Assembly: GCF_002222055.1 (NCBI RefSeq)
Contig: NZ_MUGS01000004.1
Span: 353,441-417,440 of the forward strand
DNA from: Flavobacterium araucananum
Lineage (GTDB): Bacteria > Bacteroidota > Bacteroidia > Flavobacteriales > Flavobacteriaceae
Direction: 5' to 3'
DNA: 64,000 bases
Positions 37,617 through 46,815 of the stretch are shown one piece after another. Under the pieces are notes generated by a model, which was not told where the DNA came from, ran no database searches, and saw only the letters and a list, made by a program, of their open reading frames with translations. Position 1 is the first letter of the stretch. Each line of letters opens with the position of its first letter. The position numbers and the translations under genes were made by a program.

Positions 37617-37826
37617 ATGCATATTGAGTCTTATAAAACAGATGTTAAAACCAAAGAAGAAGCAAGCTTTATTGTTGTTCTTTTACAGTTTATTATTTCT
37701 GATTGTATCATGAATTTTGACTTAGACGATAGTAGTACTATTCTAAGAATCGAAACCAACAGAGATATCAAAGAAATGGTTTACGGGGTTTTTAATAAAC
37801 AGGGATTTTATTGTCAAAAACTTTAA
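37617..37826 (+). CDS. Small cytoplasmic protein (69 aa), possible HMA-like fold
   Basis: The frame is open further upstream, but that part overlaps the sigma factor gene, so the ATG at 37617 (MHIESYKTDVKTKEEA) is the likely start. The pattern of an N-terminal strand, a helix, NFDLDDSSTILRIE and a final GFYCQKL resembles small proteins in Bacteroidota with a ferredoxin-like (heavy-metal-associated type) fold. There is no CxxC, so metal binding by that motif is not expected. It lies between the sigma factor and FecR with short gaps on both sides, which suggests a link to this signalling operon. The function is unknown. Confidence 0.6.
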   Translation: MHIESYKTDVKTKEEASFIVVLLQFIISDCIMNFDLDDSSTILRIETNRDIKEMVYGVFNKQGFYCQKL

Positions 37827-37838
37827 CGCTCAAAAAAC

Positions 37839-38681
37839 ATGGACGAAAAGAAATTAGAAGATCAATTAAAAAAAATCTGGGACGAAACCCCTATTTCACA
37901 TTCAGATAAAGAAAAAGAAGTTTCTTGGGAGGAATTTCAGTCAAAAGCCTTTGTTTCAAAAAAGAAACAAAATAAGTTTTGGCGTTATTATGCGGCGGCG
38001 GCTGTATTAATTTTTGTTTTTTTGGGAACTGCCCTTTATTTTAATAATGATATCACTAATACCAATACTACGCTAGCCGAAACTACGGTCAAAAATGCGA
38101 CTTCTATTTTAAAAATAATAGTCTTGCCGGATAGTTCGAGAGTAGAATTAAGTCCAAATTCGAAAATTGTGTACGCCAGTAATTTTGCTTTAAACAGAAA
38201 AGTGCAACTTATTGGTGAAGCTTATTTTAAAGTTACAAAAGACAAAAAACATCCTTTTCAGGTGTTTTGCAACGAAACATCGACCACTGTATTAGGCACT
38301 TCGTTTATTGTGAAAGGATATACCCAAAAAGAAGTTTCGGTAGAGCTTTATGAAGGAAGTGTTGAGATGAGTGTAAAAAATCAGACTAAAAAATGGATAC
38401 TCAAACCCGGCGAAAAATTTACCTACGGAAACGAAACTGCGGTAGTAGCCGGATTTGACAGGTTTGTAGATTTTGATAATGAAAATCTAAGTGCTGTCAG
38501 TACTTATATCGAGTCTAATTATGGTTATAAAGTAACAATCCCGCAGCAGTATGACAACCAGAAAATTACGGTGCGAATAAATAAAAAAGAAGATTTAACA
38601 ACAATAGTCCAATTAATAGCAGAAATGTATAACCTAAACTTTGAAATAAATGAAAAAGTAAAACAGATTACTTTTCAATAG
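37839..38681 (+). CDS. FecR-type anti-sigma factor
   Basis: A 280-aa inner-membrane regulator. A short cytoplasmic N-terminus of about 45 residues should hold the sigma factor. One membrane helix follows at about 48-67 (YYAAAAVLIFVFLGTALYF), then the periplasmic FecR domain (LPDSSRVELSPNSKIVYAS, GEAYFKVTKDKKHPF, TVLGTSFIVKGY). The C-terminal part (about 215-280) resembles the DUF4974/STN-binding region and should contact the receptor's signalling domain. The gene follows the 69-aa gene by 12 nt and precedes the receptor by 100 nt. Confidence 0.9.
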   Translation: MDEKKLEDQLKKIWDETPISHSDKEKEVSWEEFQSKAFVSKKKQNKFWRYYAAAAVLIFVFLGTALYFNNDITNTNTTLAETTVKNATSILKIIVLPDSSRVELSPNSKIVYASNFALNRKVQLIGEAYFKVTKDKKHPFQVFCNETSTTVLGTSFIVKGYTQKEVSVELYEGSVEMSVKNQTKKWILKPGEKFTYGNETAVVAGFDRFVDFDNENLSAVSTYIESNYGYKVTIPQQYDNQKITVRINKKEDLTTIVQLIAEMYNLNFEINEKVKQITFQ

Positions 38682-38781
38682 AAAAGAAAAGGATGTCCTA
38701 GCCGCGAAACTAAACATCCTTCCCATAGTAAGAATAGTAAAAAAACTATCCATTTATTAATATTCAAAAATACAAAATTTC

Positions 38782-41400
38782 ATGAAGCATATAATTTCAG
38801 CATGCTTTTTTTTATTCAGTTTGTCTGTGTTCTCTCAAAACATAACTGTAACTGTAGATAAAACGGTAACTCTAAAAGAATTATTTAAACAAATAGAAAG
38901 CCAGACAGACTTTAAATTTGCTTTTACAGATCAGATCAATACAAGTCAACATTACTTTACGCAAAAAAATACCTACAACAATATCGAAATTAAGGAGCTT
39001 ATCAATGAGTTAAATCACAGTAAGTTAATCCAGTTTTCGATTGTAGGGAATAATATTTTTGTAAAACAGAAATCTTCTAAAACAACTACTTCTAAAAAAA
39101 AAAACAAGTTAACAGGTCAGGTTCTTGACGACAACAGAGAATCTGTTATTGGGGCCAATGTTTATATCAAAGAAATAGGGACAGGAGCTACAACAGACAA
39201 AAACGGAATGTTTTCTATAGAAATAGATAACGGAACGTATACGGTTTTGATAAGTTATGTGGGGTTTAAAAATGTAGAAAGACAAATTACTGTTTCCGGC
39301 GACGAAAGAATTGATTTTAATATGGGTGGCGACAGTCAACAATTAGAGCAAGTGATTATAACAACCTCTAAAGCAGTTGATGTTAGAAATACTCAAATGA
39401 GTGTAAATAAGCTTACGATGGAAGAGATTAAAAAGATTCCCGTTGCCATGGGCGAACCGGATCCTTTAAAATCTTTGCTAACATTGCCGGGAGTTACAAA
39501 TGCCGGAGAAGCCTCGTCAGGATTTAATGTTCGTGGGGGAGCAGCAGATCAAAATTTGATTCTTTTAGATGGAGCTCCTGTTTATGCAGACTCGCACATG
39601 TTTGGATTTTTCTCTATTTTTAATGCAGATATTATTAGCGGACTGGATTTATACAAAGGAGGAATTCCGTCCCGATTTGGAGGACGTGTTTCTTCTGTTC
39701 TTGATGTAAGCCAGCAAGTAGGCGATTTTTCAGATTATAAGGTAAATGGGGGTATTGGTCTTATTTCAAGCCGACTGTCTGTACAAGGACCAATAAAAAA
39801 AGAAAAAGGCTCGTTTATCATTGCCGGAAGAGCTTCGTATGCACATTTATTTTTGAAACTGGCAGACAATAAAAACTCTGCTATGTTTTATGATATCAAT
39901 GCTAAATTCAATTATAAATTAAATGCCAATAATACACTTGCTTTTTCAGGATATCTGGGCAATGACTTATTCGATATTAATAAGCTTTTTTCAAGTGTTT
40001 ATGGTACAACAATGGGAATTGCAAGTTGGAAACATAAATTTTCGGAAGATTTAAATACCAACTTATCTGTATTTTACAGCGATTATAAATTTAATCTGGA
40101 GCTCAATTACGAAAAATTTAAGTGGGATAGCAGTATCAAAAGTTACGGACTTAAATACAATTGGAATTATGCCATGTCTGAAAAAGTTAAAATCAATTAT
40201 GGTATTGATGGTTTGTATTATGATTTTAATCCGGGTACTGTGCAGCCAAGTGAGGCTGATTCGCAGTTTAACTACAAACAATTAGATAAAAAATATGCTT
40301 TAGAATCATCTGCTTATGTTGATTTTGAACATCAGATTACAGAGAAACTAAATCTGCGTTACGGACTTCGCTATAGTATGTTTTATCGTTTAGGAGGTGA
40401 AGATATAAACACTTATCAAGATGGAAAAGCAGTAGTTTATAATCCGTTATATCATATTTATGAAGAAGGAACTCCAACCGGAACTGTTTCTTACGGAAAA
40501 GGAAAAACCATAAGCAAGTTTGATAACCTTGAACCACGATTTGCACTATCATACTCTTTTAGCGATGATGCATCTGTAAAAGCAAGTTACAACAGAATGG
40601 CGCAGTACATACACATTTTGTCAAATACAAGATCTCCGTTGCCAACCAGTATCTGGACTCCAAGCGGGCCTTTTACAAAACCTCAAATGCTGGATCAGTA
40701 TGCAGTGGGATATTTTAAGAATTTTAACGAAAGCGAATACTCGTTTGAAGGAGAGTTATTTTATAAAACCATTAAAAACCGTATCGATTATATAGATGGT
40801 GCTGATATTCTGGCAAATAATAATATCGAACAGGTGATCCTGAATGGTAAAGCCAGATCGTATGGTATGGAGTTATTAGTTCGAAAAAACACAGGTAATT
40901 TTAAAGGATGGGTTTCGTATACGTTGTCCAGAGCAGAGCAAAAAACTCCGGGAAGAACTCCGGATGAACCGGGTATTGCCAATGGTGACTGGTATTTATC
41001 AGGATATGATAAAATGCATAATTTGAATGCGGTAGGAAGTTATGATTTAAATCCTAAATGGTCTTTTAGTGCTAATTTCTCTTTGCAGTCCGGTCAGCCT
41101 ACAACGTATCCAAACGGATATTATGAATTTGGCGGAATCAATGTGCCTAATTATACTTTAAGAAACGCAGACAGGCTTCCGGTATATCATCACTTAGATC
41201 TGGCAGCAACTTATACCCCTAAACCGGATAAAAAGAAAGGATGGCAAAGCTACTGGGTATTTAGCATTTATAATATTTATAATAGAAAAAATGCTGCCTC
41301 AATGAATTTTACCACAAATGAAGACACGGGAGCGAATGAAGCCAGAAGGCTGTCTATTTTTGGCTTAGTACCGGGTGTTTCGTATAATTTTAAATTTTAA
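38782..41400 (+). CDS. TonB-dependent receptor with STN signalling domain
   Basis: An 872-aa outer-membrane receptor. Signal peptide about 1-18; STN domain about 22-95 (VTVDKTVTLKELFKQIESQ); carboxypeptidase-regulatory-like domain about 108-190 (LTGQVLDDNRESVIGANVYI, DKNGMFSIEI); plug about 210-320 (GEPDPLKSLLTLPGV, GFNVRGGAADQNLILLDGAPV); barrel to a C-terminal aromatic strand (VPGVSYNFKF). It imports an unknown ligand using TonB energy, and the STN domain lets it signal to FecR. The DUF4249 lipoprotein immediately downstream is a frequent partner of this receptor subtype. No ligand can be assigned. Confidence 0.92.
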   Translation: MKHIISACFFLFSLSVFSQNITVTVDKTVTLKELFKQIESQTDFKFAFTDQINTSQHYFTQKNTYNNIEIKELINELNHSKLIQFSIVGNNIFVKQKSSKTTTSKKKNKLTGQVLDDNRESVIGANVYIKEIGTGATTDKNGMFSIEIDNGTYTVLISYVGFKNVERQITVSGDERIDFNMGGDSQQLEQVIITTSKAVDVRNTQMSVNKLTMEEIKKIPVAMGEPDPLKSLLTLPGVTNAGEASSGFNVRGGAADQNLILLDGAPVYADSHMFGFFSIFNADIISGLDLYKGGIPSRFGGRVSSVLDVSQQVGDFSDYKVNGGIGLISSRLSVQGPIKKEKGSFIIAGRASYAHLFLKLADNKNSAMFYDINAKFNYKLNANNTLAFSGYLGNDLFDINKLFSSVYGTTMGIASWKHKFSEDLNTNLSVFYSDYKFNLELNYEKFKWDSSIKSYGLKYNWNYAMSEKVKINYGIDGLYYDFNPGTVQPSEADSQFNYKQLDKKYALESSAYVDFEHQITEKLNLRYGLRYSMFYRLGGEDINTYQDGKAVVYNPLYHIYEEGTPTGTVSYGKGKTISKFDNLEPRFALSYSFSDDASVKASYNRMAQYIHILSNTRSPLPTSIWTPSGPFTKPQMLDQYAVGYFKNFNESEYSFEGELFYKTIKNRIDYIDGADILANNNIEQVILNGKARSYGMELLVRKNTGNFKGWVSYTLSRAEQKTPGRTPDEPGIANGDWYLSGYDKMHNLNAVGSYDLNPKWSFSANFSLQSGQPTTYPNGYYEFGGINVPNYTLRNADRLPVYHHLDLAATYTPKPDKKKGWQSYWVFSIYNIYNRKNAASMNFTTNEDTGANEARRLSIFGLVPGVSYNFKF

Positions 41401-41404
41401 TAGT

Positions 41405-42244
41405 ATGCTAAGATTAAAAAAATATAATTTTAAAACTAAAGCGCTGGCTTTATGTAGTCTTCTTTTGGTTTTGTTTTTTTCATCCTGTGAAGATGTTGTA
41501 AATGTCGATTTAGAAACAGGTGATCCCAAAATAGTGATAGATGCTGAAATAAGATGGGAAAAAGGAACGACAGGAAATGAACAATCGATAAAAATAAGCC
41601 GAATGGCTCCGTATTACAGCAAAGGGACACCTCAGGTTTCCGGTGCACAGGTAAAAGTAGAGAACACTAACGGAACCGTTTTTACCTTTACTGAATCAAC
41701 ACCCGGTTTATATGTTTGTCATGATTTTGTGCCTGTACTTAATATGGATTATACACTAAAGGTAACCGTAGAGGGGCAAAATTTTACAGCTGTCGAAAAA
41801 TTAATTTCTGTTCCGCCAATTGATAGAATAGATCAGGAATTTATACCAGATATTACGGGACCTGATCTTATAGCAGTAGAGTTTGATTATAAAGACCCAA
41901 TCGATCAGGGCAATTATTATTTGACAGATTTTAAAAGTGATTTTTTATTATTTCCGCAGTACGCAGCATCAAGTGATGAATATGTTAATGGAAATGAAAT
42001 AACGGAAAGATTTGCAGATACAGATTTAAAGCCCGGAAAAATTATTGAAATAACGCACCGTGGTATTTCTAAAAACTTTTATAATTATATGAATTTAATT
42101 CTGGAAGTGACAAACGGAAATCCTTTTGCAGCAGCACCCGGCAATATTAGGGGTAATGTCATAAACAATACAAATCCTGATAATTTTGCATTAGGCTATT
42201 TTAGACTTTGCGAAACCAATCACGTGTATTATACCGTAAAATAA
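41405..42244 (+). CDS. DUF4249-type lipoprotein
   Basis: An earlier in-frame codon overlaps the receptor, but the ATG at 41405, 4 nt behind the receptor stop, gives a proper lipoprotein signal (LALCSLLLVLFFSSC, with Cys about 29), so I chose it; the product is 279 aa. The mature part looks like DUF4249: EDVVNVDLETGDPKIVIDAE near the start and GYFRLCETNHVYYTV at the end. DUF4249 proteins are coded behind TonB-dependent receptors in Bacteroidota and are thought to be outer-membrane accessory lipoproteins. A terminator follows, which closes the operon. Confidence 0.82.
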   Translation: MLRLKKYNFKTKALALCSLLLVLFFSSCEDVVNVDLETGDPKIVIDAEIRWEKGTTGNEQSIKISRMAPYYSKGTPQVSGAQVKVENTNGTVFTFTESTPGLYVCHDFVPVLNMDYTLKVTVEGQNFTAVEKLISVPPIDRIDQEFIPDITGPDLIAVEFDYKDPIDQGNYYLTDFKSDFLLFPQYAASSDEYVNGNEITERFADTDLKPGKIIEITHRGISKNFYNYMNLILEVTNGNPFAAAPGNIRGNVINNTNPDNFALGYFRLCETNHVYYTVK

Positions 42245-42269
42245 AAATTTAATTGAAGGTTGATTTGTA

Positions 42270-42312
42270 AATACATCTGGCATTATAGATAATGTCAGGT
42301 GTATTTTTTTTT
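42270..42312 (+). terminator. Rho-independent terminator closing the receptor operon
   Basis: AATACATCTGGCATTA pairs with TAATGTCAGGTGTATT over 16 positions, two of them G-U wobbles, and is followed by a long T tract. Confidence 0.8.
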
Positions 42313-42783
42313 GCAATGTTGTTTCTTGGGCAATACTTTGCATCCTTTTATTTAGAGTGTCATACGGGCAACACTTGTTGATGCTATTTGTATTTACCCA
42401 TATATCTTATCTTATTGGTATTATAACTCATAGAAGTATAATTTAATTCTTTTCGCTTTTAGATTGGTTGTTTAAAAATTCTAAACGGCCAAAATGAAAA
42501 AACTTTACCCAAACCTCTTGTACGAAGTCGGGAGACTTCGTACAAGAGGTTTATTTTGTGACTAGCTAAACTGAATAAAGTAAGTTTATTTTTGGTTTAA
42601 TTTAATATTGTGTTCAGAAAAAACTTAATTTTTTAACATGTTTTTAATATATTTGATTTGTCTTTTAGGAAAAAGTTTAAAAAAAATCGCTTGATAAAAC
42701 TAAAACTTAATAACCAGACAAGGAGAAGAATTTGATCTGAACACTCCCAAAACAAAGTAAGGCAAAACTAATAATTAGAGAGT
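42313..42783. other. Non-coding gap with an isolated perfect hairpin and a -7-like element
   Basis: No convincing gene. The gap holds a 19-bp perfect hairpin (42511-42552) and TATATTTG at 42648-42655, a match to TAnnTTTG without a TTG at the usual distance. The latter could be the promoter of the astacin gene. Confidence 0.5.
42511..42552. repeat. Perfect 19-bp stem-loop with GGGA tetraloop
   Basis: AAACCTCTTGTACGAAGTC (42511-42529) is the exact reverse complement of 42534-42552, with GGGA (42530-42533) as the loop. The sequence after it (ATTTTGTG) is only weakly T-rich and a separate terminator lies about 200 bp upstream, so it is not an obvious terminator. Confidence 0.8.
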
Positions 42784-44040
42784 ATGAATAAAAAATTTAA
42801 AATTAAAAGCAAGTTTTACAGTACATCACTACTTTTTTCATTTATGATTTTGGTACTATTATTATTTCAAAATTGTTCTAGCGAAAGTTCTATTGAAGAG
42901 AATGCCCAATCCAACACAAATGACAAACAAACTGTTTTAGCAGGAAATTCTAAAGTAGAACTAGCATTTCCCGGCAGTGCTGGAAAATTGATTGAAATAA
43001 AATCGAATACAGGAAAGAATATTATTTTAGAACAAAAAGAGAATGAGTATGTCTTATCCGGAGATATTCTTTTAACACCGGATCAGGTTTCTTCATGGTC
43101 ACAAGCAGCATCACAAACCGGAAGAACAGGTCTGTCAGATTTATCAACAAGATGGGCATTTTGCACCGTTTACTATTATATAAATCCATCCTTGCCTAAT
43201 CAGCAACGAGTTACAGATGCAATTGAGCATTGGAAATCAAATTATCCGATAAATTTTGTTTTGAGAACCAATCAGGCTAACTATATAGAATTTATTCCCG
43301 GAGATGGTTGTTACTCAAATTTAGGTATGATTGGCGGTCGTCAGGTAATAGGATTAGGACCAAATTGTACAACAGGTAATACCATACACGAAATAGGACA
43401 TGCCGTAGGTTTTTTTCATGAACAACAAAGAACCGATAGAGATAATTATATTGTAATAAATTATGGCAATATACCATCAAACTATCACAGTCAGTTTCAA
43501 ACTTATGTTCAGCGTAATGAAAACGGATATCAAATCGGGCAATTGGATTTTAATTCGATAATGATGTATGATTCCTATGCTTTTACATCAAATGGTTTAC
43601 CGACCATGACCAAATTAGACGGATCTACTTTTCAGTCTCAAAGATCAGGACTTTCGGCTGGTGACCTTGAAATGATGGCATCCATGTACACTTGTCATTT
43701 GCCACCTGCACCAAAAATTACAGCTCAGGGACCTGATTATATGGATTCTTCTGTAAATATAATAACATGGAATTATACAGGTAACTTGGCCAATGCAGAT
43801 TTAGATAGCATTATTTGGTGGTATAAAAAAATTAATACGAATGGAGAACCTTATGCAATAGGCTGGGGGGCTTCCGGATTTTTTATGTCAGTTGCTGACA
43901 CAGGATATTCTGACCCTGGTTTAAAAACTTCTGATTTTGAAATATATTTTACAATAAAAACAACAGCAGGGGTAAAATACACCAGTTCAATTTATCATAT
44001 CATGAAAAAAGGAAAATTTAAATTAGAAAATGCACTATAA
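42784..44040 (+). CDS. Astacin-family (M12A) zinc metallopeptidase lipoprotein
   Basis: A 418-aa exported protease. The lipoprotein signal ends LLLFQNC, with the Cys at about residue 31. The catalytic domain, about 115-310, has the astacin zinc motif HEIGHAVGFFHEQQRTDRD and the Met-turn SIMMYDSY. The remaining 105 residues (from PPAPKITAQGPDY) look like a separate beta-rich domain that I cannot name. Flavastacin from a related bacterium belongs to this family, so cleavage of extracellular proteins is likely. The segment between the signal and the catalytic domain may be a propeptide. A good hairpin terminator follows. Confidence 0.9.
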   Translation: MNKKFKIKSKFYSTSLLFSFMILVLLLFQNCSSESSIEENAQSNTNDKQTVLAGNSKVELAFPGSAGKLIEIKSNTGKNIILEQKENEYVLSGDILLTPDQVSSWSQAASQTGRTGLSDLSTRWAFCTVYYYINPSLPNQQRVTDAIEHWKSNYPINFVLRTNQANYIEFIPGDGCYSNLGMIGGRQVIGLGPNCTTGNTIHEIGHAVGFFHEQQRTDRDNYIVINYGNIPSNYHSQFQTYVQRNENGYQIGQLDFNSIMMYDSYAFTSNGLPTMTKLDGSTFQSQRSGLSAGDLEMMASMYTCHLPPAPKITAQGPDYMDSSVNIITWNYTGNLANADLDSIIWWYKKINTNGEPYAIGWGASGFFMSVADTGYSDPGLKTSDFEIYFTIKTTAGVKYTSSIYHIMKKGKFKLENAL

Positions 44041-44105
44041 AAAATAAAATCTAAAATACTTTACACCCATCTGGTTACTTATTAATTAAGAGTTACACTT
44101 TTTTT

Positions 44106-44140
44106 AAATCCCTTTAAATTTATTTTAAAGGGATTTTTTA
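44106..44140 (+). terminator. Rho-independent terminator after the astacin gene
   Basis: AAATCCCTTTAAA (44106-44118) pairs over 13 bp with TTTAAAGGGATTT (44124-44136) and runs into further T residues. Confidence 0.78.
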
Positions 44141-44190
44141 TTTAGCATTCAGTAGTCTTTTACCACTTCAAATTGAACCATAATCCCCAT

Positions 44191-44258
44191 TTAATACGAT
44201 TAAAAGTAAAATGATCTGTAGACTCGTTACAGATTAAAATTACTTTTAATCGTATTAA
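44191..44258. repeat. Nested 68-nt palindromic element
   Basis: Outer arms TTAATACGATTAAAAGTAA (44191-44209) and its exact reverse complement (44240-44258) give 19 bp. Inside, ATCTGTA (44214-44220) pairs with TACAGAT (44228-44234) around a GACTCGT loop. The whole forms a long stem with one small internal loop, in the 389-bp gap ahead of the HEFAH peptidase gene. The rest of that gap is AT-rich and shows no gene. Confidence 0.78.
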
Positions 44259-44429
44259 TTTGCACTTAGTCGATTATTTTTTGTTTTTGTATTTATATTA
44301 ATACGTATATTCGCAAACTTAATTTTAAATGTTATAATTACATTTAAGTATGTTTAAGCCTTTTTTAAGGTCTTATAAAAGTAGATTTATAATTTACCAT
44401 CGTTATGTAACCCCCAAATTACTTACTAT

Positions 44430-46670
44430 ATGAAAAAACTTTTATTACAAGTTGTGCTCTTTCTTTGCAGTTACCTTGCAACCGGGCAAAAAACGCTATT
44501 TACACCTACAGAATGGAGTAACCCCGGCAATGAATTTTATAATAACATTTCGACCTCCAGAAAATACGAGTCTACCAACTTTGTGCTGTATTGGGGAGAC
44601 AAGGTGGGAACCAATCCTGCAACGTATTCTGACAAGGCATTGCGATTTACGCCTAAATCGGTTGCAGATACGCTCGAACACAGTTTTAAACGTTACATAA
44701 CCGATTTAAAATTTATCAATAATTCGCCAACGACCAATTTTGGAAAATACAAAATCATCATTATAATGATGAACACCTGGAACTCTACAGATCCCCGTTT
44801 AGAGGCTTTTGCCCAGGCGAGTTCCTTTAGCAACACTATTGGCGCTATGTTTGTGCATCCTGAAGCAACCAGAGATGGTGGCGCATTGTCTCATGAGTTT
44901 GCCCACACACTACAAATGATGATGGGGATTCAGGAAAACCCGGGCAACGGAACTGCTTTTTCCGGTTATGACTGGGCAGGGCCATTTTATGAGGGTCATG
45001 CCAATTTTATGCGTGCCCAAGCGTACCCGCAATGGGCAGAAATTGATGGAACATTGACCAGATGGATACAAACCAGAAATTTTATGTGGTCTTCTAACCG
45101 CCATCATTATACTAATTTTCATTTGATGTATTATGTACAGGAAAAAGAAGGCTTTGATTTTACGAGAAGAATGTGGGCTGAGTCCAAAAATCAGGAACAT
45201 CCGCTTGAAACCATCAAAAGGCTTAAGGCATTTACTCAGGAGCAGCTTAACGATTATCTCTGGAATTATGCGCAGAGACAGCCGGCATTTGATTATCCTA
45301 TTCAGTGGACGTCTCAAATAAATACAACCAGTAATTTTGGCAAAAAAATCAGAGAGACCTATGCTTTGATTAAAAACAATATGCCCCGCTATACCAGCAG
45401 ACAATTTACGCTTTTGACCAAAGTTACCGGTACTACAGATCAGTATTATACCAACAACGATTGGGCACCCCAGGATTATGGTATGAATATAATTCCGTTG
45501 TACCCAACCTGTACGGGAACAGAAAAAAAAGTAACCATAAAATTTAAAGGCCATACAGAAGTAAACCCAACACAGGCAGGATGGCGATATGGTTTTGTTA
45601 CCACAAAAACAGATGGCACAGTATCTCGTTACAGTCCAATGTATGCTACAGATGGAGAAGCCTCATTTACTCTAAATTCAGCCACCGAAACAGGAATTTA
45701 TCTGGTTGTATTTGCTGCGCCAAAAGTTCATGTAAACTACAATATGGATGTGGGTTATCCTAAACAAAGGAGATATCCTTATGAGTTAAAGATCGCAAAT
45801 GCCAATCCGGAAGGATTTCAGCCGGCAGCCGATTTTAGAAAATTTCTTAAAACAAACGGACGCATCCATAGCAATGGAGGCGGATGGGTTTCTAATACTG
45901 CCAGTGTAGCAACATCTGTATATGTAGGACCTTATGCAATTGTACGAGGCGGAACCCTTTCTGGAAATGTACGTGTCGAAGGATATGCAATGGTCGACGG
46001 TGGTAATCTGAGCGGCAACGCTATTGTTCGTGATAATGCTTGTGTCTATAATGCAACTTTGTCGAGCAGCGCAATAGTCGAAGGAAATGCCTGGATGGAA
46101 GGTGGTTCTGTCGCAAACACTGCAAACATAAAAGGAAATGCGATGTTGTTCGCCGGAAATTTTGGTGGATCGGTTGTTGTGGGCGGCGATGCCGAAATAG
46201 GAAGCTGTTCTACAGCAGGAGTATACCTTCAATTTCCGTATTGGAGAAACGGTCGCACAGAATGTGATGGTAAAGGGGCAAATGATACCTCAAATATTGA
46301 TATCAATCCTGCATTTACAAACTTTTCGGCTGCGACAATGGCTTTTAGTACAACACCTGTATGCAGTACTGCAACTACGCTTAAGGTAAATACATCAATT
46401 TTAGATGATACTACCAATTATGATCTTAGTATATATCCTAATCCGGCAGGAGACAACCTGAGCATTTCGTTTATGCAAACAGAGCAGGAAAAAGTAACTA
46501 TCACGTTGTTTGATCTTAACGGGCGTAAATTGGATATTATCACCAATCAATCTTACGAAATTGGTCGCATAGAGATTCCGTACAACTGTAGTCGTTTGAC
46601 TGCAGGTGTTTATTTACTGCGCATTCAAACAGGAAATTCAATCGTTAATAAAACATTTATTAAACAGTAA
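44430..46670 (+). CDS. Secreted HEFAH metallopeptidase-like protein with beta-helix and T9SS tail
   Basis: A 746-aa protein. Signal peptide about 1-19 (SYLATGQ). The catalytic-type domain, about 25-330, has HEFAHTLQMMMG with a downstream E in FYEGHANFM that could be the third zinc ligand, in the style of DUF6055 or gluzincin proteins. A beta-rich segment follows. Residues about 490-600 are short repeats of the type GPYAIVRGGTLSGNVRVEG and NAIVRDNACVY, like a hexapeptide-type beta-helix. The last 80 residues are a type A T9SS sorting domain (YPNPAGDNLSISF, LFDLNGRKL, GVYLLRIQTG..NKTFIKQ). It is therefore secreted through the type IX system and probably cell-surface-attached. The substrate is unknown. 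Confidence 0.82.
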   Translation: MKKLLLQVVLFLCSYLATGQKTLFTPTEWSNPGNEFYNNISTSRKYESTNFVLYWGDKVGTNPATYSDKALRFTPKSVADTLEHSFKRYITDLKFINNSPTTNFGKYKIIIIMMNTWNSTDPRLEAFAQASSFSNTIGAMFVHPEATRDGGALSHEFAHTLQMMMGIQENPGNGTAFSGYDWAGPFYEGHANFMRAQAYPQWAEIDGTLTRWIQTRNFMWSSNRHHYTNFHLMYYVQEKEGFDFTRRMWAESKNQEHPLETIKRLKAFTQEQLNDYLWNYAQRQPAFDYPIQWTSQINTTSNFGKKIRETYALIKNNMPRYTSRQFTLLTKVTGTTDQYYTNNDWAPQDYGMNIIPLYPTCTGTEKKVTIKFKGHTEVNPTQAGWRYGFVTTKTDGTVSRYSPMYATDGEASFTLNSATETGIYLVVFAAPKVHVNYNMDVGYPKQRRYPYELKIANANPEGFQPAADFRKFLKTNGRIHSNGGGWVSNTASVATSVYVGPYAIVRGGTLSGNVRVEGYAMVDGGNLSGNAIVRDNACVYNATLSSSAIVEGNAWMEGGSVANTANIKGNAMLFAGNFGGSVVVGGDAEIGSCSTAGVYLQFPYWRNGRTECDGKGANDTSNIDINPAFTNFSAATMAFSTTPVCSTATTLKVNTSILDDTTNYDLSIYPNPAGDNLSISFMQTEQEKVTITLFDLNGRKLDIITNQSYEIGRIEIPYNCSRLTAGVYLLRIQTGNSIVNKTFIKQ

Positions 46671-46689
46671 ATATCCTTAATCAAAAATT

Positions 46690-46728
46690 AAAGCCCTGTC
46701 AGTAAGAGATCTGACAGGGCTTTTTTTT
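46690..46728. terminator. Terminator between converging genes
   Basis: AAAGCCCTGTCAG (46690-46702) and CTGACAGGGCTTT (46711-46723) form 13 perfect pairs with a T8 run on the + strand. It follows the HEFAH gene; the minus-strand SDR gene ends 87 nt away and may use the same hairpin. Confidence 0.85.
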
Positions 46729-46815
46729 ATTTCACCAATTCTTCTTTTTGATAAGTTTTACTACTTGTCTGGTCCTGTGTGTGTCATTTTACTGGGAAAT
46801 TTTCAGAATAAAAAA

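Noticed and set aside
38689..38721. 8-bp hairpin (AAGGATGT/ACATCCTT) between FecR and the receptor
   Set aside because: Long 17-nt loop and no T-run; too weak to call a terminator, and the operon is expected to continue.
44910..45554. 214-aa minus-strand ORF opposite the HEFAH peptidase gene
   Set aside because: It lies wholly antisense to a well-supported gene with signal peptide, zinc motif and T9SS tail; its protein has no recognisable motif.
45786..46232. 148-aa minus-strand ORF opposite the beta-helix repeats
   Set aside because: It is an antisense shadow of the repetitive coding region; the Cys/Ser-rich repeats mirror the repeats on the + strand.
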